Origin: Paracidovorax oryzae ATCC 19882
GTDB taxonomy: Bacteria; Pseudomonadota; Gammaproteobacteria; Burkholderiales; Burkholderiaceae_C
Length of the DNA: 64,000 bases
Reading direction: 5' to 3'
Assembly: GCF_000687165.1 (NCBI RefSeq)
Contig: NZ_JMKU01000008.1
Span: 124,001 to 188,000, forward strand
Part shown: one piece after another, positions 26,662 to 36,097 of the stretch
Numbering within the stretch: position 1 is the stretch's first letter
Layout: each line of letters begins with the position of its first letter
Made by a program: the position numbers and the translations under genes
The notes under the pieces: generated by a model
Database searches by the model: none
What the model was told of the DNA's origin: nothing
Seen by the model: only the letters and a program-made list of their open reading frames with translations

Positions 26662-27402
26662 ATGGTGTCCGCCCCCCGACGCAGCTCCTCTCCTGCCGCC
26701 CCCGTTCCCTCGAGTTTCGCTCTGCGGGGAGTGGCGCTGTTCGAGGGGCTGGATGCGCAGCGGCTGGACCGGATCGCCCGGCAGTGCCGCTGGCAGCAAC
26801 TGCCCGCGCGGCGGCGCCTGTTCTCCCGCGCCGCCGCGGAAGCCGAGGTGTATTTCATCCTCACCGGGCAGGTGCGCGTGACCACCTATTCGGCCAACGG
26901 CCGGCAGGTCACTTTCCGCGACTGCGGCCCGGGAGAGCCCATCGGCCTGCTGGCCGCGCTCGACGGCGGCGCGCGGTCTGCCGATGTGGTCACCCTGGCG
27001 CCCACGCTGGCGGCGAGCCTGCCGCCGGAGGACTTCCGCCGGCTGATGGCCGAGGAGCCCGCCGTGGCGCAGCGCGTGGTGGAGGGCCTGTGCGTGCTGG
27101 TGCGGGAGCTGTCGGAGCGCGTGATCGATCTCAGCACGCTGGGCGTGCAGAACCGGCTGCATGCGGAGCTGCTGCGCATGGCCCGGGCCTCGGGCGGCGC
27201 GGATGCCGCAGGCCGGGCGCGCATCGACCCTGCGCCGGCACATGCGGAAGTGGCCAGCCGCATCAGCACCAACCGCGAGCAGGTGACGCGCGAACTCGGC
27301 GTGCTCGTGCGGCAGGGGCTGCTGGAGAAGGCGGGCCGCGCTTTCGTGGTGAACGATCTGGCGCGGCTCGAACGCATGGTGGCGGAGGTGCGCGGAGGCT
27401 GA
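26662..27402 (+). CDS. Crp/Fnr-family transcriptional regulator
   Basis: The 246-residue regulator has an N-terminal cyclic-nucleotide-binding-type beta barrel (LFEGLDAQRLDRIA, then VYFILTGQVRVTTYSANGRQVTF and GPGEPIGLLAALDGG) and a C-terminal winged helix (AEVASRISTNREQVTRELGVLVRQGLLEK). It has no N-terminal cysteine cluster like FNR. The nucleotide pocket residues are only partly conserved, so cAMP binding is possible but unproven. It sits divergently beside the membrane cyclase. Confidence 0.88.
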   Translation: MVSAPRRSSSPAAPVPSSFALRGVALFEGLDAQRLDRIARQCRWQQLPARRRLFSRAAAEAEVYFILTGQVRVTTYSANGRQVTFRDCGPGEPIGLLAALDGGARSADVVTLAPTLAASLPPEDFRRLMAEEPAVAQRVVEGLCVLVRELSERVIDLSTLGVQNRLHAELLRMARASGGADAAGRARIDPAPAHAEVASRISTNREQVTRELGVLVRQGLLEKAGRAFVVNDLARLERMVAEVRGG

Positions 27403-27411
27403 TCCCGCCGG

Positions 27412-28338
27412 TCAGGCCGCCGGGGCCGGGGGCGATTCGGCCTGCTGCAGCAGCCAGGCGCGGAAATGGTCCAGCGCGGGTGGCTGGGGGCGCCCGCCCT
27501 CATGGCAGAGCCAGTAGCCCCGCCGGGCGTTGAAGCTGGCGTCCGGCAGCGGTTCCGTGACGGTGCCGGCCGCGATCTCGTCGCGGACGAGGCAGCGGGG
27601 AACCAGGCCCAGCCCCAGGCCCATGGAGACGCCGCGGATGATGCTCTCGAACAGATCGAGCACCGGGCCGTCGAAGCGGCTCAGCCCCGGCACGCCGTGG
27701 CGTTCGCCCCAGTGCTCCCAGGCATCGGGTGCCGACACGTGCCGCAACAGCGTGTGCCCCGCGACGTCGGCGGGGCTGCGCAGCGCCGGCACCGGGTGCT
27801 CCGTGTCGCCGGCTCCGGGCGGCGGAGCGATCAGCGCCACGTCGTTGCCGGCGATGTAGTGGGCATGCATGCCGGGCCAGTGCCCGTCGCCGAAGAGGAT
27901 GGCGCAGTCCGCCTCCGGGCCTGGCAGGGTATTGATGACCGGTTGCGTCAGGTGCAGCGTGATGCGCGGATGCCGCTGCCGGAAATCCGCCAGCCGGGGC
28001 ACCAGCCACTGTGCCGAGAAACTGGGCAGGGCGGCCACCTGCAGGGCGCCGCCGTCGTACCCGCTGGCCACCAGCTCGAGCGTGGCGGCTTCCAGGCGGA
28101 CGAGCAGCGACCGCACCGCCAGTTCGTAGCGCTCGCCCGCCGGGGTGAGGATCAGGCGCTGGCGGCTGCGCTCGAACAGCGGCACGCCCACCCAGCGCTC
28201 GAGTTCCTGGATCTGCTTGCTGACGGCGCTCTGGGTGAGGCCCAGGGGTTCCGCCGCCGCCGACACATTGCCGCAGCGGACCACGCTGCAAAGCGTACGC
28301 AGCAGGTGCAGAGGGGGATTGAGTCGGCGCAGGGGCAT
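27412..28338 (-). CDS. LysR-family transcriptional regulator (GcvA-like)
   Basis: The 308-residue regulator has the N-terminal helix-turn-helix (GNVSAAAEPLGLTQSAVSKQIQELERWVGVPLFER) and a type 2 periplasmic-binding-fold effector domain. The features LRTLCSVVRCGNVSAAA and PADVAGHTLLRHVSAPDAWEHW resemble GcvA-type members. It is divergent from the Bug-type binding protein and amidohydrolase genes with 121 bp between them, so these are its probable targets. The Met at 28338 starts the conserved helix; longer frames upstream are not family-like. Confidence 0.92.
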   Translation of the reverse strand: MPLRRLNPPLHLLRTLCSVVRCGNVSAAAEPLGLTQSAVSKQIQELERWVGVPLFERSRQRLILTPAGERYELAVRSLLVRLEAATLELVASGYDGGALQVAALPSFSAQWLVPRLADFRQRHPRITLHLTQPVINTLPGPEADCAILFGDGHWPGMHAHYIAGNDVALIAPPPGAGDTEHPVPALRSPADVAGHTLLRHVSAPDAWEHWGERHGVPGLSRFDGPVLDLFESIIRGVSMGLGLGLVPRCLVRDEIAAGTVTEPLPDASFNARRGYWLCHEGGRPQPPALDHFRAWLLQQAESPPAPAA

Positions 28339-28459
28339 GGAGGCAGGGTTCCGGGATGGGGGCGATGAGGGTATGCCGAATCGGAATGCTAACCGGCACG
28401 CCCTTTGCGTCATTCGTGCAGTTATTCCATTAATCTCATCGATAACCTCAAAGGAAACC

Positions 28460-29428
28460 ATGCAGCGTCGTTCCTGGCTCGCGGCCCTGGCCGCTTCCCC
28501 TTTCATCGGCAACTTCGCAAGGGCGCAGGAGGGCCGGCCGATGCGCATCGTCGTGCCCTTTCCTCCGGGCGGCGCGACCGACATCGCGGGACGCGTGCTG
28601 CAGGAGCCGCTGCAGCGCCTGCTGGGCCATCCGGTGGTGATCGACAACCGTGCCGGCGCGGGCGGCTCCATCGGCATGGCCGAGGTGGCACGCTCCCCGG
28701 GCGACGGGCTGACCTTCGGCGTGGCGACCGTATCCACGCATGGCGTGAACCCCGCCGTCTTCTCGCGGCTGCCCTACGATCCGGTCCGCGACTTCGCCGG
28801 GGTCACCGAGATCGTGAAGGCGCCGGGCATCCTCGTGGTCAATCCGCGGGAAATGCCGGTGCGCGGCTTCGGCGAGTTCGTGGCCTACCTCAAGGCGCGG
28901 CCCGGCCAGGTGTCCTACGCGTCGCCGGGCAACGGCACCATCGGCCACATGTGGGGCGAGCTGTTCAAGATCAGCACCGGCACCTCCATGGTGCATATTC
29001 CCTACCGCGGCGCCGGTCCGGCGGTGAACGACGTGCTGGCCGGCCAGGTGCCCGTGTATTTCGACCAGGTCGCCTCCGCGCTGCCCTACGTGAAGAGCGG
29101 CCGGCTGCGGGCGCTTGCCGTCTCCTGGCCACAGCGTCTCGCGGACGTGCTGCCCGAGGTGCCCACCTACGGCGAGCTCGGCCATCCGCAGGCCAACGAG
29201 CCGTCCTGGTTCGGCCTGGTGGCCCCCGCCGCCACGCCGCAGGCAACGGTGCTGCGCGTGCAGCACGCCGTGGCCGCTGCCCTGCAGGAGCCGGCGGTGC
29301 GCGACCGGCTCGCGGGCCAGGGCCTTTTTGCCACGGGCACCGCGCCCGCGGAGTTTTCCCGGCAGATCGAGCAGGAGATCGCCAAGATGCGGAAAATCGC
29401 TGCCTATGCCCAGATCCACCTCGACTGA
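28460..29428 (+). CDS. Bug/TctC-family solute-binding protein
   Basis: The 322-residue periplasmic binding protein belongs to the tripartite tricarboxylate transporter receptor family. It has a signal peptide with RR near the start (Sec or Tat), then the family motif RIVVPFPPGGATDIAGRVL, VIDNRAGAGGSIG, a central YRGAGPAVNDVLAGQV and the C-terminal LAGQGLFATGTAPAEF. No transporter membrane genes accompany it, as is usual for orphan Bug proteins. It is followed after 21 bp by an N-formylglutamate amidohydrolase gene, which suggests a carboxylated amino acid derivative as ligand. Confidence 0.92.
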   Translation: MQRRSWLAALAASPFIGNFARAQEGRPMRIVVPFPPGGATDIAGRVLQEPLQRLLGHPVVIDNRAGAGGSIGMAEVARSPGDGLTFGVATVSTHGVNPAVFSRLPYDPVRDFAGVTEIVKAPGILVVNPREMPVRGFGEFVAYLKARPGQVSYASPGNGTIGHMWGELFKISTGTSMVHIPYRGAGPAVNDVLAGQVPVYFDQVASALPYVKSGRLRALAVSWPQRLADVLPEVPTYGELGHPQANEPSWFGLVAPAATPQATVLRVQHAVAAALQEPAVRDRLAGQGLFATGTAPAEFSRQIEQEIAKMRKIAAYAQIHLD

Positions 29429-29449
29429 CCCGATGAACGGAGCCCGCCG

Positions 29450-30337
29450 ATGCCCGACCCGCAGCCGATGAGCCCCGGGGCCGCCGCCGTATCGGTGGTG
29501 CCGGGCCACACGCCCCTGGTCCTCGATTCGCCGCACAGCGGCACGGATTACCCCGACGACTTCCGCGCCGCGCTGGCCCTGGACGTGCTGCGGCGCGCGG
29601 AAGATACCCATGTGGAAAAGCTCTACGCCTTCGCGCCCGCCCTCGGCGTCGCGTGGGTGGAGGCGCATTTCCCCCGGATCTACCTCGACGCCAACCGCGA
29701 CACCACGGAGATCGACACCACGCTCTTCGATGCCGAGTGGCCCGACCCCGTCACCGCCGACCCGGCGGTGCTGCAGAAGGTGCGGCTCGGCAAGGGCCTC
29801 ATCTGGAAATGCACCGACGAGGGCCTGCCCATCTATGACCGGCCCCTGTCGGTGGCCGAAGGGCGCGCGCGCATCGAGCACTGCTGGCGGCCCTACCATG
29901 CCGCGGTGCAGCAGGCCATCGAGGCCGCGCATGCGCGGCACGGCTACAGCCTGCACTTGAACTGCCATTCGATGCCCTCCGTGGCGGCCAGCCACGCCAC
30001 ATTGCATCCCGGCCTCGTGCATGCCGACTTCGTCATCGGCGACCGCGACGGCACCACCGCGGACCCGGCGCTGTCGCAGGCGCTCTGCACCTTCCTGCGC
30101 GGGCGCGGCTACGGGGTGGACTACAACCATCCCTACAAGGGCGTCGAGATCGTGCGCCGCTACGGAGACCCCGCCCGCGACCGGCACAGCATCCAGGTGG
30201 AGATCAACCGCCGCCTCTACATGGACGAGCACACGCTGGCACTGCTCCCGGAGGGCTTCGCGCGCCTGCAGGCCGATCTGCGCGCGCTCGTGGAGTGGCT
30301 GCTGACGCTCGATCCGCGGCGCCCCGCGGGCGACTGA
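29450..30337 (+). CDS. N-formylglutamate amidohydrolase
   Basis: The 295-residue enzyme matches the N-formylglutamate amidohydrolase (FGase/HutG-type) family, which releases formate from N-formyl-glutamate in histidine breakdown or acts on similar N-acyl amino acids. The family zinc-site regions are visible: VLDSPHSGTDYPDDF near the start, HFPRIYLDANRD, HLNCHSM and the Glu in QVEINRRLYMDE. There are no other hut genes here. The gene is coupled to the Bug-type binding protein, with the LysR gene divergent, so a catabolic uptake-and-hydrolysis unit is likely. Confidence 0.88.
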   Translation: MPDPQPMSPGAAAVSVVPGHTPLVLDSPHSGTDYPDDFRAALALDVLRRAEDTHVEKLYAFAPALGVAWVEAHFPRIYLDANRDTTEIDTTLFDAEWPDPVTADPAVLQKVRLGKGLIWKCTDEGLPIYDRPLSVAEGRARIEHCWRPYHAAVQQAIEAAHARHGYSLHLNCHSMPSVAASHATLHPGLVHADFVIGDRDGTTADPALSQALCTFLRGRGYGVDYNHPYKGVEIVRRYGDPARDRHSIQVEINRRLYMDEHTLALLPEGFARLQADLRALVEWLLTLDPRRPAGD

Positions 30338-30374
30338 CGCGGCGCCGCGCACCGCAGCAGGCCGCGCGGGCGGT

Positions 30375-30436
30375 TTCGCATTTCGCGACGCCGCGTCGTG
30401 CGGGGCGGGGCAGGAGGGGGGAGCGCGCCCTAGATT
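30375..30436 (+). promoter_or_regulatory. PIP-like (HrpX) promoter with one mismatch
   Basis: TTCGC (30375-30379), 15 bases, GTCGT (30395-30399), 31 bases, then TAGATT (30431-30436). This fits the HrpX/HrpB PIP consensus TTCGB-N15-TTCGB-N30-32-YANNNT with one mismatch, the first base of the second half-site. The LRR gene starts 42 bp downstream of the -10. Confidence 0.65.
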
Positions 30437-30477
30437 GGAGGCGAGCCGCTTTCCTTGTCCTTCACCGCCCCGCTGCC

Positions 30478-32118
30478 ATGACCTCGCCCCTGCTCACGGC
30501 GCCTTTCGGCGCCTCCGTCCTGTCCTTCATGCCCCCGGAACGCGGGGGGGCCGCCGCAGCGGCACGCCAGGCCGCTGCATCCCCCGGCACACCCCTGCTG
30601 CACGCCTGGTACGAGGCGCTGCAGGCCTGGTGCGAGGCCGGTGCGGCCCGGCAGCCGCCGTGGCAAGCAGGTACTTCCGAGGGATTGAGAGGGCTTTTTT
30701 CGGCGCGGCGGAACAGGGGCGCCGTCCGCGATGAGCGGGCCGAGGCGTTTGCCGGCCGCTGCCGGGAATTCGCCGCGGCCGCCGACCGGATCCTGGAACG
30801 GGGAGACGCCGCGTTCGGCGCCGCACAGGGCGGCATGGAGTTGCGCGAGATCGCCGTGGGCCGCCTGTTGCTCGCCCATGCCGAGGGCGCTCCCGCGCTG
30901 GACCTGCACGGCCTGGGGCTGACGGACCTGCCGCCCGGCCTCGAATCCCTGGAAACCCTGGAGCGGCTGGATATCTCCTGGAATCCGGGGATGGGAGCGC
31001 TGTCCGAGCGGCTCGCCCGCTGCCGCGGACTGCGGGCGATCGATGCGCGCCACTGCGGCATCACCGACGTGCCGCCGCAGATTTTCTCGCTGCCCCGGCT
31101 GGAGACGCTGGACCTTTCGGAGAATGCGGAACTGCGCGCGCTTCCTGCCGAAGCCGCCCGTGCTCCCGCGCTGCGGACGCTGCGCGCCTCGCAGTGCCGG
31201 ATGGACCACCTGCCCGCCGGCCTGGAGCGCATCGCCACGCTGGAGCGGCTGGAGGTCGCGCACAACCCGCGCCTGCAGGAATTGCCTGCCGGATGGCGCC
31301 TGGACGACCCGCGCCTGCGGCTTGAAGGAACACCCCTGGAGGGCATCGCCGGCCTGCTGCGCCCCCTGCCGCTGACGCCGCGCCAGCGCGGCACGCTCGC
31401 GGAGCATATGGACACCATCGCCCGCTCCTGGCCCCTGCTGCAGGCCCGCATGCGGGCGGAGCCCCGCCTCGCGGACCAGGTCGGCCTGCTGCGCGCCCGG
31501 CTGTCGCTCGCGGTGCGCACCGACGGCATGGGCACGCAGGAAGCCTGCGAGGACGCGCACCAGGCCATCGCGGAGTGGCTGGACAACGGGGATACGCTGA
31601 CGACCGCACGGATGATGGAGCTGGGCTGGCGCATCAACTTCCGCCCGTCCGGCACGGGCCTCCTGCGAACGCAGGATTACGCCGACGATCTGTCCGGCCC
31701 CCAGGGAGCCGGAGCGGCTGCCGGTGCGGGCCGTCCGTCTCCCGGCGCGCTGCCGCCGCTGCTGGCGGCGGTCGAGTCCTGGCTCTCGGCGGGCGATGCT
31801 TCCGGTACGGCGCTCGACCCGCTGTCCGCCATGGAGCGCGCCGTGCTGCTCTACCGCGTCCTGGTCGTCCTCCGCCCGCTGCACAAGGGCAACGAGCCCA
31901 CGGCCCTGGCGGCCATGGACTGGGCCCTGCAGGAGCAGGGCCTGCCGCCGGTCCTGCTGCCCGACGACCCGGCCCTGCCCACGGCGGTCCTGTTCCGGTT
32001 TTCGGGCATCGCGGCAGCGGATGCGGCGGCAGAGCTGCTGCAGGAAACCGTCCGGCACATGGACGCGCTCATGGCGCGACTGGTGCAGCATGGCCTCGCA
32101 GGTGACGCGGATGCATAG
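30478..32118 (+). CDS. Candidate type III effector: LRR plus degenerate Fic-like domain
   Basis: The 546-residue protein starts with a secretion-type N-terminus (MTSPLLTAPFGASVLSF, Ser/Ala/Pro-rich) and no signal peptide. A helical region follows, then about six leucine-rich repeats at residues 139-285 (LDLHGLGLTDLPPGLESL and similar). The C-terminal third resembles a Fic domain: an ELGWRINFRPSGTGLLRT segment matches the Fic flap region, and RPLHKGN at 466-472 aligns with the HPFxxGN motif but has Arg for the catalytic His and Leu for Phe. Layout and length match Xanthomonas AvrAC/XopAC, an LRR-Fic uridylyl transferase. With the His gone, normal Fic chemistry is unlikely. A paralogue follows 69 bp downstream. 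Confidence 0.7.
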   Translation: MTSPLLTAPFGASVLSFMPPERGGAAAAARQAAASPGTPLLHAWYEALQAWCEAGAARQPPWQAGTSEGLRGLFSARRNRGAVRDERAEAFAGRCREFAAAADRILERGDAAFGAAQGGMELREIAVGRLLLAHAEGAPALDLHGLGLTDLPPGLESLETLERLDISWNPGMGALSERLARCRGLRAIDARHCGITDVPPQIFSLPRLETLDLSENAELRALPAEAARAPALRTLRASQCRMDHLPAGLERIATLERLEVAHNPRLQELPAGWRLDDPRLRLEGTPLEGIAGLLRPLPLTPRQRGTLAEHMDTIARSWPLLQARMRAEPRLADQVGLLRARLSLAVRTDGMGTQEACEDAHQAIAEWLDNGDTLTTARMMELGWRINFRPSGTGLLRTQDYADDLSGPQGAGAAAGAGRPSPGALPPLLAAVESWLSAGDASGTALDPLSAMERAVLLYRVLVVLRPLHKGNEPTALAAMDWALQEQGLPPVLLPDDPALPTAVLFRFSGIAAADAAAELLQETVRHMDALMARLVQHGLAGDADA

Positions 32119-32187
32119 CGCATGGTGCGCCCGTGTGATGGCGGCCGCCTCGCGCACGCCGTCTTTCCATTCCCGATTCCAGCTGCC

Positions 32188-33816
32188 ATGACTCCCTCCC
32201 GCATCACAACGACTTCCGAGCCGCGGCGCACGCGCTCCTATCCTTTCGGGCCGTCCCAGGCGAGTGGATCGAGCCCGCGCAGCGAACCCGGTGCCTCCAG
32301 GGCGCGGAGCGCTGGATGGCTGGCCGGACTGGAGCCCCGGCATGCAGGTCCGGCGCGCGAAAGCGCAGGGGCCATGCGCAGGGGCCGATGGGCGGGGTCG
32401 CCGAACGCCGGGAACGCGGAGTGGAGCCGGGCCCTGCGTGATTGGTGTGCCGCGGACCCCCATCGGGTCCCCCAGGGCGGATTCTGGTCCCGCATGGCCG
32501 GCAGCTTTTCACGGCAATCCGACCTGCAGGCCCGCCATGGAAGCTTCGTCGAACATCGGGAAGAAGCCGCGGCACGCATACTGCAGGCCCATGCGGAGCG
32601 CTCCACTGCGCTGGACCTCAGCGGTCTTGCGCTGTCGGAGTTGCCCCCCGGGCTGGGGCGGCTGGACCGTCTGGAAACGATCGACCTGTCCGACAACACC
32701 GGGTTCTATCGCCTGCCCGAAGTGCTGGCGCAATGCACCGGCCTGCGCGCCATCTCCGCCCGCAACAGCTTCGTCACCGAAGTCCCTGCTGCGCTGTTCG
32801 CGTTGCCCCACCTGGAAACGCTGGATCTGTCCGCGAATTTCGAACTGTGCGAACTGCCGCAGGAGATCGGACAGGCCGTGCGGCTGAGGCAGTTGCTGCT
32901 GTCCCACTGCCTTTTCTCCACGTTGCCGGCTGCCGTGGTCGCGCTGCCTGCGCTGGAGCTGCTGGACCTGTCCCACAATCCGCGGCTGCACGCCGTGCCC
33001 TCCAGCGCCGGGCCGGGTGCCTGCCGGGTGAAACTGCAGGGCACGCCTGCCGGATTCACGGCCCAACTATTGCGCCCGCCCGCGTGGACCCAGGCCGAGC
33101 GCGCCGCGCTGTCGGACCGCCTGGGCACGATGGCATCCCGCGCCACCGCCATGCAGGGTGCCTCCGGCGCGGCCTTTGACGATGGGCCGCGCCTCGCGTT
33201 GTTCCTGCAGGACCGGGGAGACGGCACGGCCACGGCGCAGTCGTGGAAGGATGCCGCGCGCGTGGTCGATGCCTGGGTGGGGGCGGAGCGTCCTTTCAGT
33301 GCGGATGCGTTGCTCGAGCTGGGCTGGATTGCCAACGGCCGCCCATCGACGGGGCCGAGCCTGCGCGCGCACGAGTTCCAGCGCGTGCCTGCCGGCGGCG
33401 GGTCCGGCCTGACCCACCGGGGCGAGCCCGCCGTGGCGGCGTTCCGCAGCTATCCCCCCGTGCAGTCGTTGCGGGGCCAGATGGAGGAAATCGCCGCGCG
33501 GCTGGAGCGCCGGCTTTCCCAGGACGACCCCCTCGCGGCCGTCGAGTGCGCCGTGATGCTCTACCGGGCCTTTGTCAGCTTGCGCCCACTGCCCGCGGGC
33601 AATGCGCCAGCCGCCTTGCTGGCGATGGACTGGGCGCTGCTGCGGCAGGGGCTGCCTCCCATGCAGCTGCCTGCGGGTGATGACGAACTGTACGATGCCA
33701 TGATGTTCTCGGACGGCAGGTCTCCGGACGGCGCACGGGAACTGGTCCACCAGGTGGCCGAGGGCCTGGCGCAATGGGAGGCCCCGCGAGCCCCGGGCCG
33801 GGCTGCCGCAGATTAG
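32188..33816 (+). CDS. Candidate type III effector: LRR/Fic-like paralogue
   Basis: The 542-residue paralogue of the preceding gene shares its whole layout. It has a Ser/Arg/Pro-rich N-terminus without a signal peptide, leucine-rich repeats at about residues 140-285 (LDLSGLALSELPPGLGRL and onwards) and a Fic-like C-terminus with ELGWIANGRPSTGPSLRA. The motif RPLPAGN stands at the same positions, 466-472, and again lacks the catalytic His. The shared C-terminal core AMDWAL..QGLPP is highly conserved between the two, while the LRR region and N-terminus diverge. No PIP box of its own was seen in the 69-bp gap, so it is probably cotranscribed. Its stop overlaps the convergent SPOR gene stop. Confidence 0.68.
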   Translation: MTPSRITTTSEPRRTRSYPFGPSQASGSSPRSEPGASRARSAGWLAGLEPRHAGPARESAGAMRRGRWAGSPNAGNAEWSRALRDWCAADPHRVPQGGFWSRMAGSFSRQSDLQARHGSFVEHREEAAARILQAHAERSTALDLSGLALSELPPGLGRLDRLETIDLSDNTGFYRLPEVLAQCTGLRAISARNSFVTEVPAALFALPHLETLDLSANFELCELPQEIGQAVRLRQLLLSHCLFSTLPAAVVALPALELLDLSHNPRLHAVPSSAGPGACRVKLQGTPAGFTAQLLRPPAWTQAERAALSDRLGTMASRATAMQGASGAAFDDGPRLALFLQDRGDGTATAQSWKDAARVVDAWVGAERPFSADALLELGWIANGRPSTGPSLRAHEFQRVPAGGGSGLTHRGEPAVAAFRSYPPVQSLRGQMEEIAARLERRLSQDDPLAAVECAVMLYRAFVSLRPLPAGNAPAALLAMDWALLRQGLPPMQLPAGDDELYDAMMFSDGRSPDGARELVHQVAEGLAQWEAPRAPGRAAAD

Positions 33817-34562
33817 CCGCAGTTGCGCAGTGGCCGGCCCGCGAGGGCCGTGCGCAGTTGCGCTTCGGCCTGGGCACGCAGCGCGGGCGTGGCCGCCGGC
33901 AGCCGCAGCACATGGCCGGTGGCTTCCGAGCGCTCCTGCACCACCCGGGCCGTGCGCACGCCCTGCGTGCCCAGCGTCGCCAGCGCCCGCTCGGCGGCCT
34001 CCTCGGTCGAGAAGCGGCCCAGGGACAGGCCCGGCTCCAGGGCGGGGCCCGGCCGGTCGTAGGCCACCTTGCGCGCACGCAGTTCGGCGCGCTTTTTCTC
34101 CAGCGCGTCTTCGTCGGCGAAGCGCCCCATGTACACCATCCACCGGCTCGCGACCGACACGGGCTCCAGGCTCCAGCTGTTCGCGGGCAGGGCGGCGGCG
34201 GCCGTGCGCAGCGCCTCGGTCTGGCGCGCGTCGAACGGGCCGGCCTGCAGGCAGGCCGTGCTGTCGGCCGCTGCGGCCTGTGCCGGCCCTGCTGAAGTGG
34301 GGGGCGGTGCGGGGTGGGATGCCTCGCTGGCCGGGGTGGCTGCGGAGGAGGGTGCCGCGGGCGGCGGGGACGAGGGAGCAGAGGCCGCATCGCCGGACAC
34401 CGGGCGGCCGATGCGCAGGTTCTCGGGCTGGATCTGCTGCTCGAGCCGCTGGGGCTCGGACTGTTCGGCCGGCGCGAGGCCCCAGTCGCGCAGCAGGCCC
34501 TGTGCCCAGGCGTAGTAGCCGGCATTGGCCAGCAGCAGAACGAGGACGGCGGCGCGCAGCAT
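33813..34562 (-). CDS. SPOR-domain membrane protein
   Basis: The 249-residue protein has one N-terminal membrane segment (AAVLVLLLANAGYYAWA, residues 4-20), a Pro/Ala/Ser-rich linker (about 60-110) and a C-terminal SPOR-like domain (residues 112-190). The domain contains ACLQAGPF, RWMVYMGRFADEDALEKKRAEL and LGRFSTEEAAERALATL. SPOR domains bind denuded peptidoglycan at division septa. It is the last gene of a minus-strand operon with SET and birA, 14 bp after birA. In many Comamonadaceae a SPOR-like protein follows birA. Start chosen for the membrane anchor. Confidence 0.82.
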   Translation of the reverse strand: MLRAAVLVLLLANAGYYAWAQGLLRDWGLAPAEQSEPQRLEQQIQPENLRIGRPVSGDAASAPSSPPPAAPSSAATPASEASHPAPPPTSAGPAQAAAADSTACLQAGPFDARQTEALRTAAAALPANSWSLEPVSVASRWMVYMGRFADEDALEKKRAELRARKVAYDRPGPALEPGLSLGRFSTEEAAERALATLGTQGVRTARVVQERSEATGHVLRLPAATPALRAQAEAQLRTALAGRPLRNCG

Positions 34563-34576
34563 GGTGGAAGGATCCT

Positions 34577-35424
<848 letters not shown>

Positions 35425-35428
<4 letters not shown>

Positions 35429-35982
35429 CGGCGTGCGCCCTTGCGGCCGGCCTTGCCGGGCGGCGGCGCGGAGGGGCCCGGCGGCGCCCAGCCGCGCTTG
35501 GGCGCCAGCAGCGTGCCGCGGCAGCTGGTGCTGCCGCAAAAGCAGGGGTACTCGGCCTTGAGCTTCGGGGTATAGCGCTCGTCGATGATCAGGCCGTAGT
35601 CGTAGTTCAGTTCCTCGCCCGCATGGATGTTGCGCAGCGCGGTGATGTAGATGCGGCCGTCGCGTTCATCGGCATAGCAGTTGGGCGCGCAGCTGTGGTT
35701 GATCCAGCGCGATGCATTTCCGCCATGGTTGGCATCGATGACGCGGTCTTCATCCACGTGGAAATAAAAGGTATGGTTCGGCTGCTGCGGATCGTGCGGG
35801 TGGCGGTCCTGGGCCTCCTGCCAGCTGATGATCTCGCCCGTGTATTCGATCAGCACTTCGCCTTCGGCGATATCCTGCACTGCGAACACGCCCTTGCCGT
35901 GCACGCCCGAGCGCCGCACCTGGATGCGGCGGCCGCCCCTGGCGGCGGAAGGGTCGGCGGCGGGCGTGGCGGTTCGGGGCAT
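35425..35982 (-). CDS. SET-domain protein
   Basis: The 185-residue protein is a small SET-domain lysine methyltransferase-like protein. In order: GVHGKGVFAVQDIAEGEVLIEYTGE, the SAM/substrate region RWINHSCAPNC (pseudoknot), GEELNYDYG and a post-SET zinc motif CFCGSTSCRG. The C-terminal tail is Pro/Gly/Lys-rich. Bacterial SET proteins of this type are common in beta-proteobacteria; their substrates are mostly unknown. It heads an operon with birA and the SPOR gene and is divergent from topB with a 115-bp gap. Confidence 0.9.
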
Positions 35983-36097
35983 GGCGAAACTCTGTTAGTT
36001 TGAATAGGCACACATGCGCAGGCGCGCGTGTGCATGCGCGTGTATGCGCGAGAGACCGGAATTGTAGAAGCGCCCTCCGGGGCCGACCCCACAGAAA

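Noticed and set aside
30382..30406. A second TTCGC start for the PIP-like box
   Set aside because: The bases 15 further on (GGGGC) do not form a half-site. The box starting at 30375 fits better.
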